Source of the DNA: Treponema sp. UBA4267 | GTDB taxonomy: Bacteria > Spirochaetota > Spirochaetia > Treponematales > Treponemataceae | Assembly: GCA_002395155.1 (NCBI GenBank) | Contig: DGWD01000008.1 | Coordinates: 204,191-249,372, forward strand | Length of the DNA stretch: 45,182 nt | Direction of reading: 5' to 3' | Part shown: positions 16,059-23,896 of the stretch, piece after piece | How the letters are laid out: each line of letters begins with the position of its first letter | Position numbering within the stretch: the stretch's first letter is position 1 | Translations under genes and position numbers: made by a program | The notes under the pieces: generated by a model | What the model was told of the DNA's origin: nothing | Database searches by the model: none | What the model saw: the letters and a program-made list of their open reading frames with translations, nothing else

Positions 16059-16699
16059 TATATTTTTCCCTCACTAATATAGTTAATTTTAATTTTATAT
16101 TTCTGCTCAAGGAGATTTGCTATTTCTATCCCCTGAGATTTATCCCCCCAACGATACTTTTCTTCACTATCAAGTTCAATATAATAGTTAAAATACTTTT
16201 CAAATAATGGATTTTTCGCACGTATTCCAAGACATATAAGATGTGATGTTACATTTTTAGGTAATGCATTTTTAATTCTGTATAAATTATTTTCTGATAA
16301 TTCAAAATCTAAATAGTCCAAAGAATAGACATACCACAAAGAAGAATTTTTCTTACTTGTCTTAAAATATTTATGAAAATTCCTAATTCGTTTTTTTAAT
16401 TCGTGTCTAAATTTCAAAGATTTAAAATTATTATGAACAATACTAAAACCTTTTTCAAAAACAAAAATTGTATTTCCAAAATGATATTGCTTTAACTCTA
16501 AATCTGTTGCTTGTTTTGTCGCATAATTACCCCTGAATACAGCTTTCTTAAACTCATTATTAAAAAGAAGAGGTGAATCCCAAATATGAAATCCTGCAAA
16601 ATTATCAACAGGACCTCTTTCGCGAACTCCAAGATATTTTGTAAAATCTAATGCGAGACAATTTGCTCCTATACTGATTAATTTATTTATTTCATTCAT
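16058..16699 (-). CDS. DUF1796-like putative cysteine peptidase-fold protein
   Basis: A 213-residue soluble protein. The opening KLISIGANCLALDFTKYLG followed by GPVDNFAGFHIWDS resembles the DUF1796 family (putative papain-like cysteine peptidases, SLGxNC...PFDW), with Cys14 as possible nucleophile, and FVFEKGFSIVHNN further on could supply a His. The similarity is partial and I cannot confirm a catalytic triad. It sits between the small membrane peptide (ATGA overlap) and the exporter, so it may modify or process the exported peptide or act in immunity. The assignment of function is inference from context. Confidence 0.55.
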   Translation of the reverse strand: MNEINKLISIGANCLALDFTKYLGVRERGPVDNFAGFHIWDSPLLFNNEFKKAVFRGNYATKQATDLELKQYHFGNTIFVFEKGFSIVHNNFKSLKFRHELKKRIRNFHKYFKTSKKNSSLWYVYSLDYLDFELSENNLYRIKNALPKNVTSHLICLGIRAKNPLFEKYFNYYIELDSEEKYRWGDKSQGIEIANLLEQKYKIKINYISEGKI

Positions 16700-16848
16700 T
16701 TCAAAATTTTCTTAATTATCTTATAAACGGCACAAACTGAACTAACGAAAAGTATTCCCATCGTTACTATATTGTTATCAAATTTCCAGTATAAAAATCC
16801 AAAACAAATAATTACCATTATTGTACTCAGCAATTCTTTTATGTTCAT
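16696..16848 (-). CDS. Small membrane peptide, 50 aa
   Basis: Start ATG at 16846-16848, stop TGA at 16696-16698 overlapping the next ATG as ATGA. The product has two hydrophobic stretches (LLSTIMVIICFGFLYW and VTMGILFVSSVCAVY) and a Lys-rich tail (KIIKKILK). The tight overlap with the downstream gene, the membrane profile and the position in a bacteriocin operon support a real gene. It could be an immunity peptide or a second effector; it has no double-glycine leader. A weak GGGAA lies upstream. Confidence 0.6.
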   Translation of the reverse strand: MNIKELLSTIMVIICFGFLYWKFDNNIVTMGILFVSSVCAVYKIIKKILK

Positions 16849-16910
16849 TTTTATTCCCAGAATTCTTTTTTTTTGATTTCATGTAAATATCTTTTCTAGT
16901 TTTGGTAATG

Positions 16911-16936
16911 GCAGATATACAAAATTGTATATCTGC
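16911..16936 (-). promoter_or_regulatory. Hairpin between two small bacteriocin-locus genes
   Basis: Perfect 10-bp arms GCAGATATAC and GTATATCTGC with a 6-base loop. No T tract follows on the minus strand, so it is more likely an mRNA processing or stability element than a terminator. Confidence 0.5.
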
Positions 16937-16944
16937 TATAAATG

Positions 16945-17157
16945 CTATTCTTCCTTGTTATATTTTGCTGACGAATTTTTAGCAATCTTTCCAAAAACAA
17001 AAACATGGTATATTGCTAAACAAGTTTCTATCAGACAAATACCCACAAATACATAATTCATTAATTGTGATATAGGACCTTTGGATTTAATTAAAGTAAA
17101 AACAAAAAGGGTAATCGAATTTATAAGTAATAAAAAAGAAAATATCTTATTTTTCAT
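16945..17157 (-). CDS. Small two-helix membrane protein, candidate immunity protein
   Basis: A 70-residue protein with two membrane helices (about residues 5-24 and 33-55) and a short charged tail ending KNSSAKYNKEE. It is preceded by a good ribosome-binding site (AGGAG, 7 bases before the ATG) and lies directly after the precursor gene behind a strong hairpin. Size, topology and position fit immunity proteins of class II bacteriocins, but no family is recognised from sequence. Confidence 0.65.
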   Translation of the reverse strand: MKNKIFSFLLLINSITLFVFTLIKSKGPISQLMNYVFVGICLIETCLAIYHVFVFGKIAKNSSAKYNKEE

Positions 17158-17171
17158 AAAAAACTCCTATT

Positions 17172-17223
17172 AGTCATCTGGTAAAAAATAATTCTTACTT
17201 AGGCTTCTTTTTACCAGATGACT
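17172..17223 (-). terminator. 16-bp hairpin behind the precursor gene (attenuator)
   Basis: Perfect arms AGTCATCTGGTAAAAA (17172-17187) and TTTTTACCAGATGACT (17208-17223), 20-base loop. It separates the precursor gene from the immunity and export genes on the same strand and would limit read-through or protect the precursor mRNA, giving more precursor than exporter. Confidence 0.7.
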
Positions 17224-17233
17224 TTATTTTTTA

Positions 17234-17581
17234 TTAGTTTCTTAATGCATCAATGGCCAGAGCAAACCCACCTGCCGCTGCAACAGCATTTGACCAAAGT
17301 GCAACTGTTGCTGCTGGACCAGCAGGACCTGTTACTGGAGTTGAAGCCGCAGAAGCAATTCCTCCCGCTATTAGTCCAACTACAGCAGCGCCTGCTGTTA
17401 TTACACCTATCACGGTTGTAGCAGTTACACTACCACCATTGATAAAATACAATTCATCTGCATTAAGTGCAGAGAATCCATTTGACTGCTCGTAACTTGT
17501 TAAAGCTAACATAGCATACCTCGCTTGTTTCCACTTTTTGGAAACCACTTTTAATTTGTGATAGTACCTAAAGAATTTCAT
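17234..17581 (-). CDS. Bacteriocin-like precursor peptide with double-glycine leader
   Basis: A 115-residue peptide. The leader ends in ALNADELYFINGG (cleavage after Gly50), the LxxxELxxIxGG type recognised by C39 peptidases. The predicted core of 65 residues begins SVTATTVIG, has no Cys, is made mainly of Ala, Gly, Val, Ile and Thr with GxxxG-like runs (GLIAGGIASAAS) and a GPAGPAA turn, and could span a membrane twice. It resembles class II bacteriocins, with many Ser/Thr that might be modified. Start choice is open: the ATG at 17581 has a weak ribosome site and gives a 50-residue leader; an ATG at 17512 follows GCGAGG closely and gives a typical 27-residue leader. The mature part is the same. 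C39 exporter and HlyD follow downstream. Confidence 0.78.
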   Translation of the reverse strand: MKFFRYYHKLKVVSKKWKQARYAMLALTSYEQSNGFSALNADELYFINGGSVTATTVIGVITAGAAVVGLIAGGIASAASTPVTGPAGPAATVALWSNAVAAAGGFALAIDALRN

Positions 17582-17653
17582 TGTCTTTTAGATAACTACT
17601 TATCAGGAACTAGCCCTAGCCGGCTGATTCCCTTTTTATCCTTCAACGAAGGA

Positions 17654-19960
17654 TTATTTTCTTACAAAGAAAGTATCGATTATTCGATATGCCTCCTGTG
17701 CAATCTTCGTTTTAAGTTCATCTGGTAATAACTCTTTTGTTTCCGTCAGACATTCAAAAAGCTTTTGAGAATTCATTCTGAATGCTACATACGGAAGGTT
17801 CAGACATGCTGCAGGAACATTCAACTCTCCCGCAAACTCATAAGGAGCTGCTTCGACAATTGAGCAGTAAGGCTGAAGCCAGTTCAATATCATATGATGC
17901 TGACCAATTACTGTTTTTTTACCCAGAAGCAAAGCAATATAAACCTGAGGCGGAACAGAACAGCCCCTTGAAGCAAAGATAAGACTCTCACTTTTATCAA
18001 CAAAATCTACAACTTCGCTGATTGAAAAGTTTTTCTGAATTATTGATACATTCTTTTCAAGACCATTTTGATTAATCATAGTCACCAGATTAATCAGATC
18101 CATGGCCCGCTTCTGGTTGCCGGAGAAAAGCTTGCTATTTTTTGAAATATCATTATGAAGTGTAAAAACAACATTTAAGAAGGCAGAAGGATCTGGCATT
18201 TTGATTGTAAGTTTTGCAGAAGTATGATCTTTTGCATATTCTGCAAAGGCCTCCAGAATCAAATCGATTCCATCTTCCTTAAAACCGTTTTCCATAAAAC
18301 AACAGAATGAATCTTTTTCTGCCGCGCAGCTTTTTTCTCTTTTATAATTCTCAACTGTCTCAAGAACACTTAAAAAAGAAAGGGTATCAAAAACCGCTTC
18401 ATCAAGATGATTTGCATTATTGAACATACGGAACTTTAAGCTCTGAAATTTTAATGCATAATCTTCATCATGAATAATAAAGGTTCTCTTTGAGTTTGGA
18501 ATAGCAGGACTTGAATCTACAAGCAGCATTGAAAGAGAATTAATAAACTGCAAAGTAGTTTTTCCAAAACAGCGCTCAAAGTTATTCTCGATTAACTTCT
18601 GAGAATCCTCCGGAAGATAAAAATCATCGTAGCGGACATTTTCAGTTTTCTTCATATCGCGAATGTTTACATAAGTTCCATTCTTAAGCATATGAGAAGC
18701 AAGCCATGAATAAACATAGCGTTTTTCCGGTTCAAAAATATCAGGCAGTAGCATTATAAAAATCTGGGAATTAGTCTCTTCCTGTTTCTTAAAAACGATC
18801 CTGTCTTTTTCAGCGTTGTAATCAATTATAAGACCTGCTTTTTTTGCAATCTTAATAAAAGCCTTTATTTTTGATATTTCATTATCTTCAATACAAATGC
18901 ACTCTGATACACGGAAAGCTTCTGCAAGAATTGACATCTGAATAATTTCTGGCAGACTGAAGAAGGTTTCAACAATCAAAAGATTTTTACAGGATTTATC
19001 CTCTTTCATACTGTATGCACCTAAATACATATTCTTGTATGAAACATTCTCCATAGAAGAAAAAAGACATCCGAATATCAGATCATATTTCTTTTGAGTC
19101 TCCTTAGAAGGAAGAACAAAAGACTTCTTAAGCTCTTTTAAAACCGGGTAGAATTCATCAAAACTTGTATAAAAGCTTTCGTAAAGTTCACACTCAAAAC
19201 AATTATGCAGCTGAATAAAGAGCTCTGCATTATGAGACATTTCATGCTGCTCTTTATTACTCTGTGCAAAATGAGGCTGATGAAATGTAAACTGGTCTGT
19301 AATAAGTTTAAATTTACAACCTACAAGCTGAAGATTAAATCCTAACTCAAGATCTTCGAACCCCCAATGCTCACCAAACTCTCGGTTAAAACCACCTGCC
19401 TTTATATAATCTGTTCGTTCAACACTCAGCGTATGAGAAAAAACAAATCTCCATGGTTCATCTTCATTAAATAACCTGATTCGCTCATCTGTATAAAAGG
19501 GAAGCTGCTCAAGAATATTGAAATTTGTTTGTAATGCCTCTTCTCCTATTTGTGCGATATCAAAATGTAGAAGGCTTTTTCTGCAGCCCAATAAAACTGT
19601 ATGCTCATTATTTTTATGCTCATTAAAATGAGTCTGTATAAAATCTGGAGGAGTAAGCATATCGTTATCAAGAAAACATAATATAGAATAATTTGCACAA
19701 TCAGCACCAGTATTTCTAAGTAAAGATCGATTCTTGCATTTCTTTATTTTTTTATAAACTATAGATAGCTTTCCTCTATTCTGAAACATACGAACTACAG
19801 GTTCTGTTTCATCATCACCAGAATCAACAATAATAATTTCAAATTCTAAAGTTTCTTCAACTTTCTGATTCGCAAGACATAATAAAGTCGGATATAAGAA
19901 TTTAACACGATTGAAAGTTGGAATTATTACGGATACTCCTTTTTGACTTTCTTTTTTCAT
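17654..19960 (-). CDS. Two-domain glycosyltransferase (GT2 plus GT4-like)
   Basis: A 768-residue cytoplasmic enzyme. The N-terminal 260 residues form a GT-A fold of family GT2: VSVIIPTFNR at 9, IIIVDSGDD, metal-binding LDND at 97-100, and WGFEDLELGFNL near 200, the acidic pair expected in the acceptor site. After a central region, the C-terminal part (about 550-768) looks like the nucleotide-sugar half of a GT-B enzyme (ENGFKEDGIDLILEAFAEYAK, then LIFASRGCSVPPQVYIALLLGKKTVIG). Such fusions build surface glycans, but the gene ends only 72 bases before the precursor gene on the same strand with no clear terminator, so glycosylation of the peptide is possible. A clean AAGGAAACTTAAAATG start is present. 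Confidence 0.8.
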   Translation of the reverse strand: MKKESQKGVSVIIPTFNRVKFLYPTLLCLANQKVEETLEFEIIIVDSGDDETEPVVRMFQNRGKLSIVYKKIKKCKNRSLLRNTGADCANYSILCFLDNDMLTPPDFIQTHFNEHKNNEHTVLLGCRKSLLHFDIAQIGEEALQTNFNILEQLPFYTDERIRLFNEDEPWRFVFSHTLSVERTDYIKAGGFNREFGEHWGFEDLELGFNLQLVGCKFKLITDQFTFHQPHFAQSNKEQHEMSHNAELFIQLHNCFECELYESFYTSFDEFYPVLKELKKSFVLPSKETQKKYDLIFGCLFSSMENVSYKNMYLGAYSMKEDKSCKNLLIVETFFSLPEIIQMSILAEAFRVSECICIEDNEISKIKAFIKIAKKAGLIIDYNAEKDRIVFKKQEETNSQIFIMLLPDIFEPEKRYVYSWLASHMLKNGTYVNIRDMKKTENVRYDDFYLPEDSQKLIENNFERCFGKTTLQFINSLSMLLVDSSPAIPNSKRTFIIHDEDYALKFQSLKFRMFNNANHLDEAVFDTLSFLSVLETVENYKREKSCAAEKDSFCCFMENGFKEDGIDLILEAFAEYAKDHTSAKLTIKMPDPSAFLNVVFTLHNDISKNSKLFSGNQKRAMDLINLVTMINQNGLEKNVSIIQKNFSISEVVDFVDKSESLIFASRGCSVPPQVYIALLLGKKTVIGQHHMILNWLQPYCSIVEAAPYEFAGELNVPAACLNLPYVAFRMNSQKLFECLTETKELLPDELKTKIAQEAYRIIDTFFVRK

Positions 19961-20024
19961 TTTAAGTTTCCTTTTTTAAGATATTTTAAGGATACAACGG
20001 TCTCGTATTTCTACAAGTCAAATT

Positions 20025-20104
20025 AGGTCACATTAATGTCACTAAAAGGTCATAACAATACAAGCGTATGGGGAGGGGTATTACTTATATGACCTGGATA
20101 TGAC
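20025..20104. promoter_or_regulatory. Cluster of GGTCA half-sites in divergent promoter region
   Basis: Between the glycosyltransferase and the plus-strand pair there are AGGTCACA (20025), an 8-bp inverted pair AGGTCATA (20047-20054) and TATGACCT (20088-20095), and TATGACGT (20097-20104). The repeated half-sites suggest binding of a dimeric regulator. Nothing else is visible in the 223-base intergenic stretch apart from an AT-rich TACAAT box at 20137-20142. Confidence 0.45.
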
Positions 20105-20183
20105 GTTATTTTTCTTTTAAAAAAATATTTTAGTGTTACAATATTAATTACAATAAAAAATTATAAAAAAGAGTTATAAAAAA

Positions 20184-20723
20184 ATGAAAAGTACAAATCT
20201 TGCAGAAACAATCGAACCTGAAAATTTTATTGAATGGGATTATCTTGCTACAGAAACAGCAAGAGTTTTTAATCTGACAGACAAAGAAACAGTGCAACTT
20301 TACAACAGTAACACCGCAAAAATTATTGCTGCAATTCCTTTTGTGGCTGGATGTAAAGAACCAGAAAGGACAGCTATTGCCCATCTATGTATTTATGAAG
20401 CCGAAATCAAAGGCTTTCAAAAATACTATGCACACCTTCCTTCTGATGATGAAGATATTTATAACCGTCTTGCATTTATTTATACTTTTGAAGGTGGCAA
20501 TCCTGCAATAATAGAACATGGAATGAATATTCTTGCATACATAATGGTAGAAGGTTATAACCGATCAAAAGAAAAAGATTTAAGAAATGGCATATATAAT
20601 CCAATTGTCAACGGAAAATGGGATTATAGAAAATTAAAAAATCAATTACTAAAAAAGATTTATAACTTTGATTGCCCTGAAATAGATAGATACTTTGTTT
20701 CTACAAATGCAATGTGGAAGTAA
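20184..20723 (+). CDS. Hypothetical protein, unknown family
   Basis: A 179-residue soluble, slightly acidic, mostly helical protein with no signal peptide or membrane segment and no motif I recognise. Notable stretches are IAAIPFVAGCKEPERTAIAHLCIYEAE and FIYTFEGGNPAIIEHGMNILAYIMVEGYNRSKEKDLRNG. It is followed after 3 bases by the membrane regulator, so the two form an operon divergent from the bacteriocin locus. A role as partner of that regulator is possible but not shown. Confidence 0.75.
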   Translation: MKSTNLAETIEPENFIEWDYLATETARVFNLTDKETVQLYNSNTAKIIAAIPFVAGCKEPERTAIAHLCIYEAEIKGFQKYYAHLPSDDEDIYNRLAFIYTFEGGNPAIIEHGMNILAYIMVEGYNRSKEKDLRNGIYNPIVNGKWDYRKLKNQLLKKIYNFDCPEIDRYFVSTNAMWK

Positions 20724-20726
20724 TAA

Positions 20727-21515
20727 ATGAAAATAAAAACATTTTACACAAAATATGCACTTAAATACTTTAGAATAATTTCAATAATCTGTGTTCTTTT
20801 TCTTATAGTTACAGAAATAAGTGAATTACCAAAATTATTACCATTGCATGAAAAAGATTATTATTATTTGTTTACTCGCTTAGTCAATTTCATAGCAATT
20901 GTGTTTTTTATTTTTGTTGTTATCCTTCCACAAAAAATTGAGAATCTATCTATTATCACATATATTTATTCACTTGCAATTATTCCATTTGAGCCTGAAA
21001 ACTATATGGGTATTCTAATGTTCTTTTTAGGAACTTCTTTATTACAAGCAAGGGGATTTCTTAAGAAACAAAGAAAATTAAAAATTCTTTGTTTATACAT
21101 TGTTCTGCTTGGTCTAAATCTTACCCACTTAAGATTTGGGATTTACAATTTTATTGATTTTTTTATAAAAACAATTGGTTGTATATTAGTATTACTATTA
21201 TATACTTTTTTTATACATGGTTACTCTACAAATCTTCTTACATATGAGGATAAGAAACTTAATCTAGCCTCTTACCCCAAACTAACAGAACGCGATTGTA
21301 GAATTCTTCAGAGAATTCAAAAAGGGGAAAAATATTCTGTTATTGCCAGAGATGAAAACATAACAGAAGGTTCCCTAAAAAACCGGCTTCACTTTGTTTT
21401 TAGCACTATGGAAGTTGGCGATAAACAGGGATTTCTTTCGTATTATGATGATTACGAATTATTTTTTGAATCTGAGGATGTGAAATTACCTGAATCACAA
21501 GAGGAATTGCAATAA
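20727..21515 (+). CDS. Membrane-anchored LuxR-type HTH regulator
   Basis: A 262-residue protein. Residues about 15-170 hold five or six hydrophobic helices; after residue 180 a cytoplasmic LuxR/GerE-like helix-turn-helix follows: YPKLTERDCRILQRIQKGEKYSVIARDENITEGSLKNRLHFVF shows the usual LTxRExxxLxxIxxGxxxxxIA...T/SExTVKNxL pattern with changes at several positions. No receiver or kinase domain is seen, so it would be a one-component membrane sensor-regulator. The C-terminal 40 residues are acidic. Its place next to the divergent bacteriocin locus makes it a candidate regulator of it. Confidence 0.7.
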   Translation: MKIKTFYTKYALKYFRIISIICVLFLIVTEISELPKLLPLHEKDYYYLFTRLVNFIAIVFFIFVVILPQKIENLSIITYIYSLAIIPFEPENYMGILMFFLGTSLLQARGFLKKQRKLKILCLYIVLLGLNLTHLRFGIYNFIDFFIKTIGCILVLLLYTFFIHGYSTNLLTYEDKKLNLASYPKLTERDCRILQRIQKGEKYSVIARDENITEGSLKNRLHFVFSTMEVGDKQGFLSYYDDYELFFESEDVKLPESQEELQ

Positions 21516-21618
21516 TAGATTGCTTCGCCTATGGCTCGCAATTGACGCCCCCCCCTATTATCATTCCTTTAATTCCGCTGTATAATATTAGAAACATTAA
21601 AATTAATAGGAAAGCAAT

Positions 21619-22980
21619 ATGATTTTTTCACCAGTAGAAATCCAGGAAACAGTAAATATGTTTATGCGCCAAAAGCTCGATATCCGATGTATTACTATGG
21701 GTATTTCACTTTTGGATTGTGCAGATTCAGACCCAAAACTTGCCTGTGACAAAATTTATGACAAGATTATGAAAAAAGCCGGAAATCTTGTAAAAACTGG
21801 TCAGGATATTGAAAAAGAATTCGGTGTACCAATTATCAATAAACGTATTTCGGTAACTCCAATTTCTTTAGTTGCCGGTGCATCCAACGCCAAAAATTAT
21901 GTTCCTTATATTAAGACTCTCGACAAATGTGCAAAAGAGCTTGGTGTAAACTTTATTGGTGGTTTTTCTGCTTTGGTTCAAAAAGGAATTACTCCTGCAG
22001 ACCGCATCTTAATCGATTCTATTCCAGAAGCTCTGGCTACAACAGACTATGTTTGTTCTTCGGTAAATGTTGGTTCAACTAAATCTGGAATTAACATGGA
22101 TGCAGTTAAATTGATGGGTGAAACAATCGTAAAAACTGCAGAAGTTTCCAAAGATAAAGAAGTAAACGGTTGTGCAAAGCTTGTAGTTTTCTGTAATGCC
22201 CCTGAAGACAACCCATTTATGGCAGGTGCCTTCCACGGACCTGGAGAAGGTGACTGTGTTATTAATGTTGGTGTTTCAGGACCTGGAGTTATTTTGGCAG
22301 CAGCCCGTGAATACAAGGGTCAGCCAATTAATGTTCTTGCAGATGGAATTAAAAAAATGGCCTTTAAGATTACACGTATGGGCCAGTTAGTCGGAAGCGA
22401 AGCTGCAAAACGTCTTGGTGTAGATTTTGGTATCCTTGATCTTTCTTTGGCCCCAACTCCAGCAGTTGGCGATTCAGTTGCTCGTATTCTTGAAGAAATA
22501 GGTCTTGAAGGTTGTGGTGCTCCTGGAACAACTGCAGCTCTTGCAATGCTTACAGATATGGTAAAGAAAGGCGGTGTTATGGCTTCTACAAATGTTGGTG
22601 GCCTGAGCGGTGCCTTTATCCCTGTATCTGAAGATGAAGGAATGATTGAAGCTGCAAAGAAAGGTTCTATCTGCCTTGAAAAACTTGAAGCTATGACAAC
22701 AGTTTGTTCAGTTGGTCTTGATATGATTGCCATTCCTGGCGACACTCCTGCAACTACAATTTCTGGTATTCTTGCAGACGAATTTGCAATTGGTATGGTA
22801 AACAATAAAACAACTGCCTGCCGTCTTATTCCTGCTCCTGGCAAAAAGGCTGGTGAATGGGTTGAATTCGGTGGATTACTTGGCGGCTGTCCAGTAATGC
22901 CTGTAAGCAAGTTCGGCTGTGCAGACTTTATCAACCGTGGTGGCCGTATTCCAGCTCCAATTCATTCATTTAGAAACTAA
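21619..22980 (+). CDS. UPF0210/DUF711 family protein
   Basis: A 453-residue cytoplasmic protein of the PFL-like UPF0210 family, whose members share a fold with pyruvate-formate lyase-type enzymes but have no proven reaction. Family blocks are clear: ETVNMFMRQKLDIRCITMGISLLDC, NKRISVTPISLVAG, FIGGFSALVQKG, NVGVSGPGVI, LAPTPAVGDSVA and DTPATTISGILADE. Full family length. The start is supported by AGGAAAGCAATATG. In many bacteria a small ACT-domain protein (UPF0237) precedes it; none is present here. Confidence 0.92.
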   Translation: MIFSPVEIQETVNMFMRQKLDIRCITMGISLLDCADSDPKLACDKIYDKIMKKAGNLVKTGQDIEKEFGVPIINKRISVTPISLVAGASNAKNYVPYIKTLDKCAKELGVNFIGGFSALVQKGITPADRILIDSIPEALATTDYVCSSVNVGSTKSGINMDAVKLMGETIVKTAEVSKDKEVNGCAKLVVFCNAPEDNPFMAGAFHGPGEGDCVINVGVSGPGVILAAAREYKGQPINVLADGIKKMAFKITRMGQLVGSEAAKRLGVDFGILDLSLAPTPAVGDSVARILEEIGLEGCGAPGTTAALAMLTDMVKKGGVMASTNVGGLSGAFIPVSEDEGMIEAAKKGSICLEKLEAMTTVCSVGLDMIAIPGDTPATTISGILADEFAIGMVNNKTTACRLIPAPGKKAGEWVEFGGLLGGCPVMPVSKFGCADFINRGGRIPAPIHSFRN

Positions 22981-23022
22981 ACTTTTCGAAGAAGTTTTTA
23001 CAAGTTCTAGGCTTGCCTGCCA

Positions 23023-23895
23023 ATGACCCTGTTTTCTATAAAAGAATCAGAAGACTTTCTTCTGGCAGAACAATTTATAGCTCCTCACGAAGAAACATGC
23101 GTTTTTTTAGCATCACATATTCGCAAGCATCAGGAAAAACTTTTTTTTATTCTAAAAACTGAAGGGACAAAGGGGACAGACCCCTCATCATCTTCATCAC
23201 CTAATAAAAAAGAAATTCTTGGACTCATTTACCTGGATTCTTCTCTTTTTCACTGTATTCCAAATCCAAATTTGATAAATGGAGAAGAGCTTGCAAGACT
23301 TATAAAACTTAATCAAAAACACAAAATAAAATGTATAAGCGGCGAAGCTCAGACCTGTGAATTTCTTTTAAGAGCCCTTATGCCAAATCAGGGACTTCCC
23401 TATCAAACTAACCACTACAAACTTATGACCGTAGAAAAAGTCCAAAGTCCAAACCAAGAACTTGCCAACGATGACCAGATTATCCGTTGTACCGAAGATG
23501 ATATGGAAAGACTTTTTCCAATTCAGAAACAATATTTAAAAGAAGAGGTAGCCCCTTTTGGAAAAACTGTTACAGATGCAGAAGTTTCTATAGGGCTTAG
23601 ACAGACATTAAAAAATCAGTTATGCCTGGCTATTTGTTCAGATGGAGAATACGTTGCAAAGGCCAACACCAACGCAATTGGAATTAACTGGATTCAATTA
23701 GGAGGCATTTATACCTCTCCACTTTATAGACGAAACGGTTATGCCTGGCAGTTAATTTCTGCAATTTGCAGGAGGACTGGAAAAGCCGGAAAAAAGGCGG
23801 CCTTATTTGTAAAAGATATAAACATTCCAGCTATAGAACTTTATAAAAAACTCGGATTTAGAGATTCAGGTTTATACGAAATTGCCTATTTTTAA
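23023..23895 (+). CDS. GNAT-family N-acetyltransferase
   Basis: A 290-residue two-part GNAT protein expected to transfer an acetyl group from acetyl-CoA; the acceptor is unknown. The C-terminal domain has motif A (QLGGIYTSPLYRRNGYAWQLISAICR, with RRNGYA as the pyrophosphate loop) and motif B (NIPAIELYKKLGFRDSGLYEIAYF). The N-terminal half is degenerate. A low-complexity loop near residue 50 (KGTDPSSSSSPNKK) contains an exact GGGGACAGACCCC motif. It ends one base before the convergent FMN enzyme gene, so the two transcripts meet tail to tail without a terminator between them. Confidence 0.85.
   Translation: MTLFSIKESEDFLLAEQFIAPHEETCVFLASHIRKHQEKLFFILKTEGTKGTDPSSSSSPNKKEILGLIYLDSSLFHCIPNPNLINGEELARLIKLNQKHKIKCISGEAQTCEFLLRALMPNQGLPYQTNHYKLMTVEKVQSPNQELANDDQIIRCTEDDMERLFPIQKQYLKEEVAPFGKTVTDAEVSIGLRQTLKNQLCLAICSDGEYVAKANTNAIGINWIQLGGIYTSPLYRRNGYAWQLISAICRRTGKAGKKAALFVKDINIPAIELYKKLGFRDSGLYEIAYF
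23172..23184 (+). repeat. GGGGACAGACCCC motif, copy in GNAT gene
   Basis: Exact motif on the coding strand followed by T, preceded by AAGGGACAAA, which looks like a partial second copy. Read as KGTDP in a Ser-rich loop. Confidence 0.7.
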
Positions 23896-23896
23896 G

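Noticed and set aside
17253..17495. Plus-strand frame opposite the bacteriocin precursor
   Set aside because: The minus-strand product has a clear double-glycine leader in the right operon; the opposite frame is a product of the Ala/Gly-rich codons.
21505..21545. Inverted sequence around ATTGCTTCGCCTATGGCTCGCAAT as a terminator
   Set aside because: Only 5 paired bases with a long loop and no T tract; too weak to annotate as the end of the regulator transcript.
22320..22934. 204-codon open frame antisense to the UPF0210 gene
   Set aside because: Opposite a well-conserved protein, Pro/Ser/Ile-rich as expected for the complement of its codons.
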